From: Bin18 sp965242795
Lineage (GTDB): Bacteria > Desulfobacterota > Binatia > Bin18
DNA length: 64,000 nt
Direction of reading: 5' to 3'
NCBI GenBank assembly: GCA_965242795.1
Contig: OZ251505.1
Span: 558,001-622,000, forward strand
Shown one piece after another: positions 45,101-52,969 of this stretch (position 1 is the first letter of the stretch; the number at the start of each line of letters is the position of its first letter). The notes beneath the pieces are model-generated. The model saw only the letters and a list, made by a program, of their open reading frames with translations, searched no databases and was not told the DNA's origin. The position numbers and the translations under genes are program-made.

Positions 45101-47806
45101 GGACCCGCCGTTCAGGGTGATGGGAGCATCCGGAGCCGCGAGCCCGTCGCCGTCAACATCCGATGCTTGGACCGTGTAAGAAAAAATGAGCCGATCCGGT
45201 TGGGAGTAGCCGGGATGGTATTCCGCGTACTGCGTCATTCGGCTCACCTGTGTATCCGTAGGAGGATTTTGCCTATAGTCCTGTGGCGTTCCTTCTCCGG
45301 AATACAGTGTCAAGCGGGGCGTTCCGGTGACCGTTACGGCCGGATAAGCGAACACTTCGAAAAACATCTCCCTGCCGAGCGGGTAAACATAGATCTGATT
45401 CACTATAGGCTGGCCTCTACCGAGGTGCCGAAGGTGATACAGTTCCGGCACCGTATTCCGGCGTAGGCGGCCATTGACTTTCAAGGGGTCTCCGTTGTGG
45501 TTCCCGATGTCGATGACGACCCCCTCCAAGCTTAGATCCGCTGGAGAGCTTGGAGGCCATGCTCCACGGATGCTCCCACCATTCAGGACGATACCTTCGT
45601 CTGCAATGCTGATCCCGTCCGTGTCGAAGTCCGACGCCTGTACCCAGTAGGTGAAACTGGCCGACAGGATGCGATTGCCAGCACGGTAGGGGTTGACGGC
45701 TCGATTGCGCCAGAAGCCATACGTGCGCGCATAATCGAAGTCGGCGTATCGTTTCTGTTCTCCGATGGTCAACGCCATCTGCACACGCGACCTGCCTGAG
45801 ATTCTCACCCACTCGGCGAAATCTACTCTGACGCTTATGCCTTCGGCGAAGCCCACGACTTCCGGATAGGGCGACCGTGCGACATGTCGCACGGTCATCT
45901 TCGAGATCCTGAGCACCCCATCCGTACTCCCGTCCACCTTGCGGGTATCGTTCGTGCCGACGCCCGTATGGGCCAGCGACGCGGCGATGGCCGAGTTGCT
46001 GGCGAGACGGATCGTGCCGCCGTTGAGCGTCAGCGCGTTGGCGGCAATGCTAATGCCGTCCGCATCCGAGTCCGTCGCCTGTACAGCATAGGTGAACACG
46101 ACGAGGGTCCCTTCGGACTGGGTAGCGTCATAGATAGCTTGGCGCGTCCGCGTCCCGATGGTCAGTCCAATCTGGGGTATGCCCGTGACCGTCACCGCTT
46201 CGGTGAACGTCACCGCGGCCTGAATCTGTTCGCCCAGCAGGTACGTGTTCCCGCTCACCGGCGTCCCCGTCAATCTGACGGTATTCACCCGCAGCTGCGG
46301 TTCGGGATTGCTCCCCCCGCCGGGGTTCGTGCCACCGCCCCCCGGATTCGTCCCGCCACCGCCGGGGTTCGGCTCACTTCCGCCTCCATCGACCGTGCAT
46401 GTATATCTATAGCTCCGGCCGCACGCGGGTAATGTGATGCTGTCGCCAGCCGGCCCGCTCAGATCGGCATTCGTCGTGCCGCCTCGGATGACAATGGACC
46501 CGCCGTTCAGAGTGATAGGAGCGTCCGGAGCCGCGAGCCCGTCACCGTCAACGTCCGAGGCTTGGACCCTATAAGAAAAAACGAGCCGATCCGGTTGGGA
46601 GTAGCCGGGGTGGTATTCCGCGTACCGCGTCATTCGGCTCACCTGTGCATCCGTAGGAGGATTTTGCCTATAGTCCTGTGGCGTTCCTTCTCCGGAATAC
46701 AGTGTCAAACGGGGCGTTCCGGTGACCGTGACGGCTGGGGAAGCCCCCACTTCGAAAAACATCTCCCTGCCGAGCGGATAAACACTAATCCCATTCTCTA
46801 TAGACGAGCTCCTACCCCTGTGCCGAAGCCAGGACAGTTTCGGCACCGTGTTCCGGCGTAGACTGCCGTCCACTTTCAAGGGTTCTCTGTTGGAGTTCGC
46901 GATGTCGATGACGGCCGCCTCCAAGCTTAGATCCGCTGGAGAGCTTGCCGATGCTCGGATACTCCCGCCATTCAGGACGATGCCCTCGTCTGCAATGCTG
47001 ATCCCGTCCATGTCGAGGTCCGACGCCTGGACCCAGTAGGTGAAAGCGACCGAACTGACGCGTCTGCCGGACCGACTGTAGGGACGGGAGCTTAGATCCA
47101 TCTCACGGCCCCACGTGCGCGCATAATCGAGGTCGGCGTATCGTTTCTGTCCTCCGACGGTCAATGCTAAACTGATACGCGACCTGCCTGAGATCCTCAC
47201 GAACGGGTGGAAATTTACTCTGACGAATATGCCCTCGGCGAATCCCACCGTGCCGCCCGAACCTCCTTGCATCGTGATGTTGGTAATGTCACGCGGTCGG
47301 AGCCGCCCATCCACCTTCACTGTCGCGTCCGTGGCAACCGCAGGATGGGAGAGTGTGGCCGCTATGGTAGGGCTGCGGCTGATCGTGCCGCCGTTGAGCG
47401 TCAGCGCGTTGGCCGCGATGCTGATCCCGTCCTCGTCGAGGTCCGTCGCCTGCACCGTGTAGGTGAACACGAGGACGGACACCGGACCAGTCCCTTGCCC
47501 CTGTGGGCCTGTGGATCGGCCGGCATCGTAACCGGCTTGCCGCGTCTGCCCCCCGATGGTCAGGCCGATCTGGGGCGTGCCCGTCACGGTCACCGTTGCA
47601 CTCTGCGGCGAGCTCGGGCTGCCGATGGCGAACTTTACGGCGGCCCGAATCTGTTCGCCGAGGCGATAAGCGCTCTTGTGGCGCGGGGACGACACGAACT
47701 CGACCGTCCTGATCCACGGCGCTACTTGCGCCCGCGCCTCTTCCAGTGGCGCGAGGGGCAACAGAAGCGCCGTCACGCCGGCAAACAGCACGTTCGTTGC
47801 TGACAT
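42185..47806 (-). CDS. Giant secreted repeat protein with PPC domains and C-terminal Cys repeats
   Basis: 1873 residues, signal peptide to about residue 27 (LEEARAQ). Three copies of a beta-sandwich-like module (about residues 26-170, 503-640, 968-1100) share GEQIQAAVTFTEAVTVTGTP, LGLTIGTRTRQA and DGISIAANALTLNGGTI. Two other modules follow copies 1 and 2. Gly/Pro/Asn-rich linkers (GGGGTNPGGG) sit at about 472-502 and 937-967. Two bacterial pre-peptidase C-terminal-type domains (about 1105-1370) contain LEQTGDADYFRVEVPGAG and LDQAGDVDYFRVDVQEAG. Four tandem repeats of about 125 residues (from about 1370) carry conserved Cys in VHFYC, DPC, LQCGQ and TTCQVFS. Probably exported and displayed; no anchor or C-terminal sorting signal was recognised. 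Start ATG at 47806. Confidence 0.82.
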   Translation of the reverse strand: MSATNVLFAGVTALLLPLAPLEEARAQVAPWIRTVEFVSSPRHKSAYRLGEQIRAAVKFAIGSPSSPQSATVTVTGTPQIGLTIGGQTRQAGYDAGRSTGPQGQGTGPVSVLVFTYTVQATDLDEDGISIAANALTLNGGTISRSPTIAATLSHPAVATDATVKVDGRLRPRDITNITMQGGSGGTVGFAEGIFVRVNFHPFVRISGRSRISLALTVGGQKRYADLDYARTWGREMDLSSRPYSRSGRRVSSVAFTYWVQASDLDMDGISIADEGIVLNGGSIRASASSPADLSLEAAVIDIANSNREPLKVDGSLRRNTVPKLSWLRHRGRSSSIENGISVYPLGREMFFEVGASPAVTVTGTPRLTLYSGEGTPQDYRQNPPTDAQVSRMTRYAEYHPGYSQPDRLVFSYRVQASDVDGDGLAAPDAPITLNGGSIVIRGGTTNADLSGPAGDSITLPACGRSYRYTCTVDGGGSEPNPGGGGTNPGGGGTNPGGGSNPEPQLRVNTVRLTGTPVSGNTYLLGEQIQAAVTFTEAVTVTGIPQIGLTIGTRTRQAIYDATQSEGTLVVFTYAVQATDSDADGISIAANALTLNGGTIRLASNSAIAASLAHTGVGTNDTRKVDGSTDGVLRISKMTVRHVARSPYPEVVGFAEGISVRVDFAEWVRISGRSRVQMALTIGEQKRYADFDYARTYGFWRNRAVNPYRAGNRILSASFTYWVQASDFDTDGISIADEGIVLNGGSIRGAWPPSSPADLSLEGVVIDIGNHNGDPLKVNGRLRRNTVPELYHLRHLGRGQPIVNQIYVYPLGREMFFEVFAYPAVTVTGTPRLTLYSGEGTPQDYRQNPPTDTQVSRMTQYAEYHPGYSQPDRLIFSYTVQASDVDGDGLAAPDAPITLNGGSIVIRGGTTNADLSGPAGDSITLPVCGRASGGICTVDGGGSETNPGGGGTNPGGGGTNPGGGSNPEPQLRVSAVRLTGTPASGATYRLGERIQAAVTFTEAVTVTGTPQLGLTIGTRTRQAVYDAIQSKGTLLVFSYYVQATDADADGISIAANALTLNGGTISLASDSATAASLAHAGVGTDDTRKVDGSTDVVEHGNSRVHATLLVLTTRTTGEVGETGDDYDFWVNVAAARSAEVAGALEQTGDADYFRVEVPGAGRLTVETRGATDTVGTLQSATGQALTEDDDGGTETNFRVERQVQAGTYYVVVMGGESGQVVGPYTLAVRFTPLGGGTTVGSMVPWPGGGTPSDGEESGAGEKSQPTPIRLNTETTGTLDQAGDVDYFRVDVQEAGMVTVEATGAATLAAFFGARNEPLLRQRAGARAAQAGWPVTAGTYYAAVAGVSTQTQTGAYTVAVRFTAASEAGPLRATLLNLAPAHAWVHFYCGRAQHSDTAACMAQVQCGQQDGGAVVWEVEVAPETIVSYWPGRRTADGTADDFAAALVAAGRTEAAAGQRTTCRVFSPDPLDVRAYTQVAGELVPVAHPPAPLDATAPTRVATLLNLAPAHARVHLACRKTQTADGEPVDPCQARLQCGQQAGAPVAWDVDVAAETTVTYGPGGTTDDLATALVAAGKSEAEARRRTTCQVFSRDPLDAWAYSRVGGDLVSVANPPAPVDASAPTRVATLLNVAPAHAWVHFYCRKAHDPAAESMDPCNVRLQCGQRDGAPVAWDVPVAPETIFAYWPGRTAADGTPADFAAALIAAGEAEAEARRRTTCQVFSTDPVDVRAYTQVGGAVVPVANPPVVPAADAPTRIGTLLNLSPAHAWVHFYCRKAHQPDAETADPCTVQLQCGQQAGASVAWDVEVAPETIFSYWPGGTAADGTPDNLAATLVATGKGEAEAQRRTTCQVFSTDPVDVRGYTQLDETVIPVKN

Positions 47807-48331
47807 CTCAACTATGCGGGGAGGGGGGGCTGTGTTTCTTTTGAACGGTCGGGTGAAGTGGAAATCAGATGACGAAGCGGCATGGGAAATCCCTTCCGGT
47901 GATGGGCCCTCTTTGAATTCAAGAGGCTCGTACCGAAGAATTTACCCGCTGTCAATGCGATCATCCGACCTTTCTGCGTGGCCGCGTTGCCGGACAATCG
48001 CGGCGAGGTTGTCAAGGCGGTACCGCGCCGCGGGTGTGGCTCGGATGCTCTTGCCGAGCCAGTCTTCAAGGGGCTGCGCGTCGGCCGACCACGCCGGGAA
48101 GGAACCGTCTGGGAGTCTGTCCGTTTCCGGGTGCGATTTAGATGCGACTTGTAAAGAAAGGCTGAGGTGACAGCGGGGTTCGTTTCGACACGCTCAACGA
48201 ACTTATGGATGGGAAGGTCCCCGAGTCTGCGACGCCTTGAGCTTGTCGAAAGGCGAAGGGTTTATGGACCGAGAAAGCATAGCCTGTAAGTCGGCGAAAG
48301 TTCCAGGAGCATCTTGTATGTCACTGCTATT
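47807..48331. other. Gene-free spacer with dispersed repeats
   Basis: The upstream region of the giant repeat protein. A GGGGTTCGTTTCGACACGCTCAACGAACTTATGG-type repeat occurs at about 48176-48209, CTTGAGCTTGTCGAAAGGCGAAGGG near 48236-48260, and GGAGCATCTTGTATGTCACT at 48305-48325. No gene was recognised. Confidence 0.5.
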
Positions 48332-49786
48332 TCAAACCCGGATACGGTCGACATCATCAATAACGTCCGTCCGAGCCAGCGCAACGAGACGCCGCGCAAA
48401 CTCCGGGTTGCTGCCGAAGTGCAGATGCGGATACCCGGCCAAACAACGTTTGTACAGGTATCCATCGGTCCGGGATTCGTCCGCGGTACGGCCGCGGACC
48501 CGGTAAACCGGCTCGATAGGCGCGTGCCGTCCTTCGCTCGGCAGCGGCGATTCCAATTCCGAATAATGGAATTCGTGGCCGCGGACGCGCATGGGCGGGA
48601 AGAGTTCGGCGGACGACTCCACCTCGACCTCGACGTAGCCCAGGCGACTCAGGCGGGGCAGCATCCGCGCCACGGTCGGGTACGCGCCGACCATCGGAAA
48701 GAACCTGCCCGCCCCATCCCGGATACCGCGCGTCAGATACATGAACCCCCCGCACTCGGCATAGACCGGCTTTCCGCGCTCGATATGCGCACGGACGGCC
48801 TCGCGCATGGCCGTGTTGGCGGACAGGCGCGCGGCGTGGCTTTCGGGATACCCGCCGCCGAGGTACAGGGCGTCCAAGTCGGCGGGGAGGCTCGCGTCGC
48901 GCAGCGGACTGAAGAAGACGAGGCGGGCGCCCACGCGTTCCAGCAGTTCCAGGTTCTCCGGGTAGTAGAAACAGAACGCTTCGTCGCGGGCCACGCCGAA
49001 ACGGATCGCACGACTGGTGTCATATTCCGCGGACGATTCCTCTCGTGGGGTGAGGCCGGACGTCGGGGATGAACCGCACGACTCCAGGAGCGCGGAGACG
49101 TCGACGTGACGCTCCACTAGGGCCGCCAAGGCGCCGGTCCGTTCGCGGGAGGGGGGGCGCTCCTGCGCGGTCACCAGCCCCAGATGACGTTCCGGCAGGC
49201 TGATCGTCTCGTCCGTCGGCACGCCGCCGAAGAGGCAGACTCGGGGAAGTCCGCGCAGGGCTTCTTCGAGAAAGCGCAGATGCCCCGGCCCCGCGATGCG
49301 GTTGAAGATCACCCCCGCAACGTCGAGCCGCGCGTCGAACGTGGCGAATCCGTGGATGACCGCGGCCACGCTGCGCGCCATACCGGAGGCATCGACCACC
49401 AGAACGACCGGCAGCCCCAGCCATTTCGCCATTTCCGCGGTACTGCCGGCCTCGTCGTCCCCGTCGCGGCCGTCGAACAGCCCCATCATGCCTTCCACGA
49501 CGCCCACGGCGCCGTCGTGCAGGCCGCGCGCGAACGTGGCGCGGTTGTACGTGCGCGACAACATCCAGCCATCGAGGTTTCTGGATTGCCGGCCACAGAC
49601 CGCGGTGTGGAGGCCGGGATCGATGAAATCCGGGCCGATCTTGAAAGGCTGAACGGACACCCCGCGATTCCGGAGCGCGGCGAGCAATCCGAGGGTCAGC
49701 GTGGTTTTGCCGACGCCGCTGTGCGTGCCGGCCACGACGAAGCCGCGCGCCCGCGGCGGATTTCCCGGCTGGCTTTCTCCGGACAT
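48332..49786 (-). CDS. cobB: Cobyrinic acid a,c-diamide synthase
   Basis: Also called CbiA. It amidates the a and c side chains of (hydrogeno)cobyrinic acid using glutamine and ATP. 484 residues from the chosen start. The dethiobiotin-synthetase-like N-terminal domain has GTHSGVGKTTLTLGLLAAL, KIGPDFIDPG and VEGMMGLFDG. The C-terminal class I amidotransferase-like domain has YLGGGYPE and the nucleophile region YAECGGFMYL. The frame is open to a GTG at 49912. The ATG at 49786 places the P-loop at the family position. It lies after ftsB on the same strand, and cobQ is nearby on the other strand. Confidence 0.93.
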   Translation of the reverse strand: MSGESQPGNPPRARGFVVAGTHSGVGKTTLTLGLLAALRNRGVSVQPFKIGPDFIDPGLHTAVCGRQSRNLDGWMLSRTYNRATFARGLHDGAVGVVEGMMGLFDGRDGDDEAGSTAEMAKWLGLPVVLVVDASGMARSVAAVIHGFATFDARLDVAGVIFNRIAGPGHLRFLEEALRGLPRVCLFGGVPTDETISLPERHLGLVTAQERPPSRERTGALAALVERHVDVSALLESCGSSPTSGLTPREESSAEYDTSRAIRFGVARDEAFCFYYPENLELLERVGARLVFFSPLRDASLPADLDALYLGGGYPESHAARLSANTAMREAVRAHIERGKPVYAECGGFMYLTRGIRDGAGRFFPMVGAYPTVARMLPRLSRLGYVEVEVESSAELFPPMRVRGHEFHYSELESPLPSEGRHAPIEPVYRVRGRTADESRTDGYLYKRCLAGYPHLHFGSNPEFARRLVALARTDVIDDVDRIRV

Positions 49787-49918
49787 ATCGTTTTCTGCGC
49801 CCGGGTGCGTGCTTTGACGGTCCGGGCTCGTACCCCCAGCGTTGGCAGAAGTAAGCGGGAGGCTTCCGCAGGAGTGGAATGCGCCGGTCCCGCGTGCCGT
49901 GCGGGCGTCCACGGCGAG

Positions 49919-50239
49919 CTACTCGGATCGCCGGGCGTTGTCGGGGAGGAATCGGTAAACGATCTCGTTCTCGCGCGCCAGTCCGAGCCCCTCGCGTGCG
50001 ACTTTCTCCAGAAAGAAATCGTCCGTCTGCAACCGGCGGCGACGGTCCTTGAGGTCGGTATTCTCGCGCAGCAGAACGCGGACGCGATCTTCGAGTTGCC
50101 GCTGTTCCTCGCTCAGCCGCAGCAGGTGGAGCAACCCGCGTTCGCCTGCCACGGTGGAATGGATCAACAGCGCGAAGAGTGCCACGACTGCGGGCAGCCA
50201 CAAGCGCCGCCACCACCACACCAGCACCCTGCCCACCAT
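49919..50239 (-). CDS. ftsB: Cell division protein FtsB/DivIC family
   Basis: A 106-residue bitopic protein. It has a short cytoplasmic part, one membrane segment (LWLPAVVALFALLIHSTVAG) and a coiled coil (LSEEQRQLEDRVRVLLRENTDLKDRRRRL). The conserved tail FFLEKVAREGLGLARENEIVYRF is the septum formation initiator signature. It works with FtsL and FtsQ at the divisome. The usual neighbour enolase is not here; cobB follows instead. Confidence 0.9.
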   Translation of the reverse strand: MVGRVLVWWWRRLWLPAVVALFALLIHSTVAGERGLLHLLRLSEEQRQLEDRVRVLLRENTDLKDRRRRLQTDDFFLEKVAREGLGLARENEIVYRFLPDNARRSE

Positions 50240-50583
50240 GCCGCCATTCTAGCCCCCGCGGCCCCGGTCGGCAACGCGGACGCCCGGCGCGCGGTGTTCC
50301 ACGGTGTGATTCAAAGCCGCTGCTTCCTGCGTAGGGGAGGCCCCCGGGGGCGCTGAGCCAGTCGGAGGGTGCCTGCCCTTCCCCGCCGGAGGGCAACCAC
50401 GGGGGGTTGCCCCTACACATGGAACCCGATGTTTCCCAAAAATGAGCCGCATCTTCCTGGATTTCGCCTATATCGTACGGGAATGGCGGAAGAACGGTGT
50501 CCCGTCGGCGAAACTTCGAAGTCCCCCTCTTCCCATCGGCGTTCGCTTGCGCCCCGCGAGCGGCAACGGCATGATGCAGGCGC
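50240..50583. repeat. Spacer with a GTAGGGG...CCCCTAC element
   Basis: GTAGGGGAGGCCCCCGGGGG (from about 50331) and GGGGGGTTGCCCCTAC (to about 50416) bound an inverted-repeat element of about 86 bases, with CTGAGCCAGTCGGAGGG inside. A related element is at 13164-13255. No gene seen. Confidence 0.55.
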
Positions 50584-51015
50584 ATGCCTCCCCACGAGCC
50601 GCCCTCCCCGTCAGCGTCGGTCGCAGGCCAGAAAGCCGGCGTGGTCGCCTCCCGGCGCACCGCGGGCGGCGAGATCGAAGTCCTCGTCATCACGGCCAGA
50701 CGGCGGCCCCACGAGTGGATCTTCCCGGTCGGCACGGTGGACCCGGGCGAGACCCTGGAACAGGCCGCGGCGCGCGAGTGCATGGAAGAGAGCGGTTACA
50801 CGGTGCGCACCGGGCCGCTGCTGGAGACGCTCGAACTCGACCGCAAGCACGGGCCGCGCCGCTTTTCGTTCTTCGCCGCGCACGTCACCGGCGAGGTGGA
50901 CGCCTACGAGACCGACCGGCGCCGGCGCTGGGTGCCGCTTGCGCAACTCGTGGAGACCGTCACCGGCGCGTTCGCCCCGGTCGCCCGCGCCGCGGTGGCG
51001 CATCTGTCCGCCTGA
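50584..51015 (+). CDS. Nudix hydrolase
   Basis: A 143-residue protein. The Nudix box G-x5-E-x7-REUxEExGU is complete: GTVDPGETLEQAAARECMEE followed by SGY. KPxG-like lead-in EWIFPVGTVDPG and a short protein length fit the diphosphoinositol-polyphosphate/ADP-ribose pyrophosphatase-like group. It hydrolyses a nucleoside-diphosphate-linked compound; which one cannot be told. It is followed 57 bases later by cobQ on the same strand. Confidence 0.9.
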   Translation: MPPHEPPSPSASVAGQKAGVVASRRTAGGEIEVLVITARRRPHEWIFPVGTVDPGETLEQAAARECMEESGYTVRTGPLLETLELDRKHGPRRFSFFAAHVTGEVDAYETDRRRRWVPLAQLVETVTGAFAPVARAAVAHLSA

Positions 51016-51072
51016 GCCGCGACACAGATGCCGCGGCACTCTGGCCGGGCAGCGTAGCGAAGGCGAATCGAC

Positions 51073-52566
51073 ATGAGCGCGCGGGCCATCATGATCCAGG
51101 GGACCGGCTCGAACGTCGGCAAGTCCGTCGTCGTCGCCGGGCTGTGCCGGCTCGCCAAGCGGCGGGGGCTGCGCGTGGCCCCGTTCAAGCCGCAGAACAT
51201 GTCCAACAACGCCGCAGCGTGCGCAGACGGCGGCGAGGTCGGTCGCGCCCAGGCGGTACAGGCACGCGCCGCGGGACTCGTCCCTCATACGGATTTCAAC
51301 CCGGTCCTCCTGAAACCGCAGACCGACCGGGGCGCGCAAATCGTCGTGCACGGCCGCCCGGTCGGCGTGCTGGATGCCGCGGATTATGCGGACGGTCGCG
51401 CCCGTTTGCTGGCCGCGGTGATGGAGAGTTTCGTCCGGCTCGTTGCAACGTATGACCTGGTCATCGTGGAAGGCGCCGGCAGCCCGGCCGAGGTTAATCT
51501 ACGGGCCGGCGACATCGCCAACATGGGGTTTGCACGCGCCGCGGGTGTGCCCGTGTGTCTGCTCGGGGACATCGACCGAGGGGGCGTCATTGCCGCGCTG
51601 GTCGGCACGCACGCCGTGCTGGACCCGGAGGACGCCGCGCTGATCGTCGGGTTCGCGGTCAACAAGTTCCGGGGCGACCCAACGCTGTTCGAGGCCGGCG
51701 TGACCTTTGTCGAACAACGCACACGCTGGCCGTGCTTCGGCGTGATCCCGTGGGCGCCAGCCGCGGCTGGGCTCCCCGCGGAAGACGCGGTGCCGTCTCT
51801 ACACCAGCAGACGGGTCACGCCGGACGGATACGGATTGCCGCGCCGATGTTGTCCCGCTTGGCGAACTTCGACGACGCCGACCCTTTGCGCATGGAGCCG
51901 GACGTGGACTTCCGCTTCGTGCCGCCCGGCCGGCCGATTCCGCGCGATGTGGACGTCGTGATCCTGTTCGGCACGAAATCGACGCTCGGCGACATGGCCT
52001 TTCTGCGCGCCCAGGGCTGGGATCACGACGTACTGGCCCACGCTCGAGGCGGCGGGCGCGTGCTGGGCGTCTGCGGCGGGTTCCAGATGTTGGGCCGCGG
52101 CCTGCACGACCCCGATGGAACGGACGGCCCGGCGGGGTCCGCGGACGGGTTGGGGTTGCTCGACCTGGACACCACGCTGGCGGGCGAAAAGGCCGTCCGC
52201 GAGGCACGCGGACGTTGTGCCCTGACCGGCACCGAGGTCACGGGTTACGAGATTCACGTGGGCCGCTCGCACGGCCCCGCGTTGGCACGCCCGATGTTCC
52301 GGCTCGAAACGGGCGCGGACGGGGCGCGCAGTCCGAACGGACTGGTGGAGGGAACGTATCTGCACGGGCTGTTCGCCAACGACGGGTACCGCCGCGAGTG
52401 GCTCCGGCGCATCGACGGGAACGCCGCGTCGTCGTTGGATTATGCCGCGGCCGTCGAGGCTGCGTTAGACGGGATGGCCGATACCCTGGCCGCGGCGCTG
52501 GATACGGACGCGCTGTTCGCCGCGGCGCGTCCGCCAGAATCGGAATTGGGCAGTCAGACGGTTTGA
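51073..52566 (+). CDS. cobQ: Cobyric acid synthase
   Basis: A 497-residue amidotransferase that adds the b, d, e and g amides to adenosyl-cobyrinic acid a,c-diamide. N-terminal P-loop domain: IQGTGSNVGKSVVVAGLCRL, then PFKPQNMSNNAA and EGAGSPAEVNL. The C-terminal glutaminase domain has the nucleophile in LGVCGGFQMLG and the His in GTYLHGLF. Length and motif order match the family. With cobB at 48332-49786 and the btu operon, it shows that the organism both imports and makes or salvages corrinoids. Confidence 0.96.
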   Translation: MSARAIMIQGTGSNVGKSVVVAGLCRLAKRRGLRVAPFKPQNMSNNAAACADGGEVGRAQAVQARAAGLVPHTDFNPVLLKPQTDRGAQIVVHGRPVGVLDAADYADGRARLLAAVMESFVRLVATYDLVIVEGAGSPAEVNLRAGDIANMGFARAAGVPVCLLGDIDRGGVIAALVGTHAVLDPEDAALIVGFAVNKFRGDPTLFEAGVTFVEQRTRWPCFGVIPWAPAAAGLPAEDAVPSLHQQTGHAGRIRIAAPMLSRLANFDDADPLRMEPDVDFRFVPPGRPIPRDVDVVILFGTKSTLGDMAFLRAQGWDHDVLAHARGGGRVLGVCGGFQMLGRGLHDPDGTDGPAGSADGLGLLDLDTTLAGEKAVREARGRCALTGTEVTGYEIHVGRSHGPALARPMFRLETGADGARSPNGLVEGTYLHGLFANDGYRREWLRRIDGNAASSLDYAAAVEAALDGMADTLAAALDTDALFAAARPPESELGSQTV

Positions 52567-52969
52567 AAGTTACAGGTTGATTTCCCGCAGCGATCTGATT
52601 CCTCGGACCCTCACCCCCGGACCAGATCCAGGCCGGGCTCCGCCCCTCTCCCCATGGTCCCTGAGCCTGTCGAAGGGGGGAGAGGGGATTAGAAAGAAAG
52701 GGAGGTTACATACGAGACGATCCTAGAGCCTCTCGGCTTACCCCCATGCTCTCCTGGCCAAAAACCCTTCAACCTTTCGACAGGCTCAAGGTACGGCAAT
52801 CCTGGAGACTAGCCTATCCCAAAGTTCGTTGAGCCTGTCGAAACGAACCCGGATGCCACCTTGGCCTTCGCATCTCGCCCCTGACCCTTCGACAAGCTCA
52901 GGGGGGCGGGACACTACCCGGTGTTGACGTGAGCCCGCGGGGGTATTGCGCCCGCCGCAGGGCGCTCGG
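52567..52969. repeat. Gene-free block of dispersed repeats
   Basis: Contains CCGGACCAGATCCAGGCCGGGCTCCG-type arms (about 52617-52642), CCTGAGCCTGTCGAAGGGGGG (about 52663), GGAGGTTACATACGAGACGATCC at 52701-52723, TTTCGACAGGCTCAAGG (about 52776), GTTCGTTGAGCCTGTCGAAACGAAC (about 52823-52848) and TTCGACAAGCTCAGGGGG (about 52888). No gene seen. Confidence 0.6.

Noticed and set aside
47812..48069. Small minus-strand frame upstream of the giant protein
   Set aside because: No motif, no ribosome site, and composition is like intergenic DNA.
49786..49912. Longer cobB start at the GTG at 49912
   Set aside because: The extra 42 residues are low-complexity and the P-loop then lies too far from the N-terminus compared with the family.
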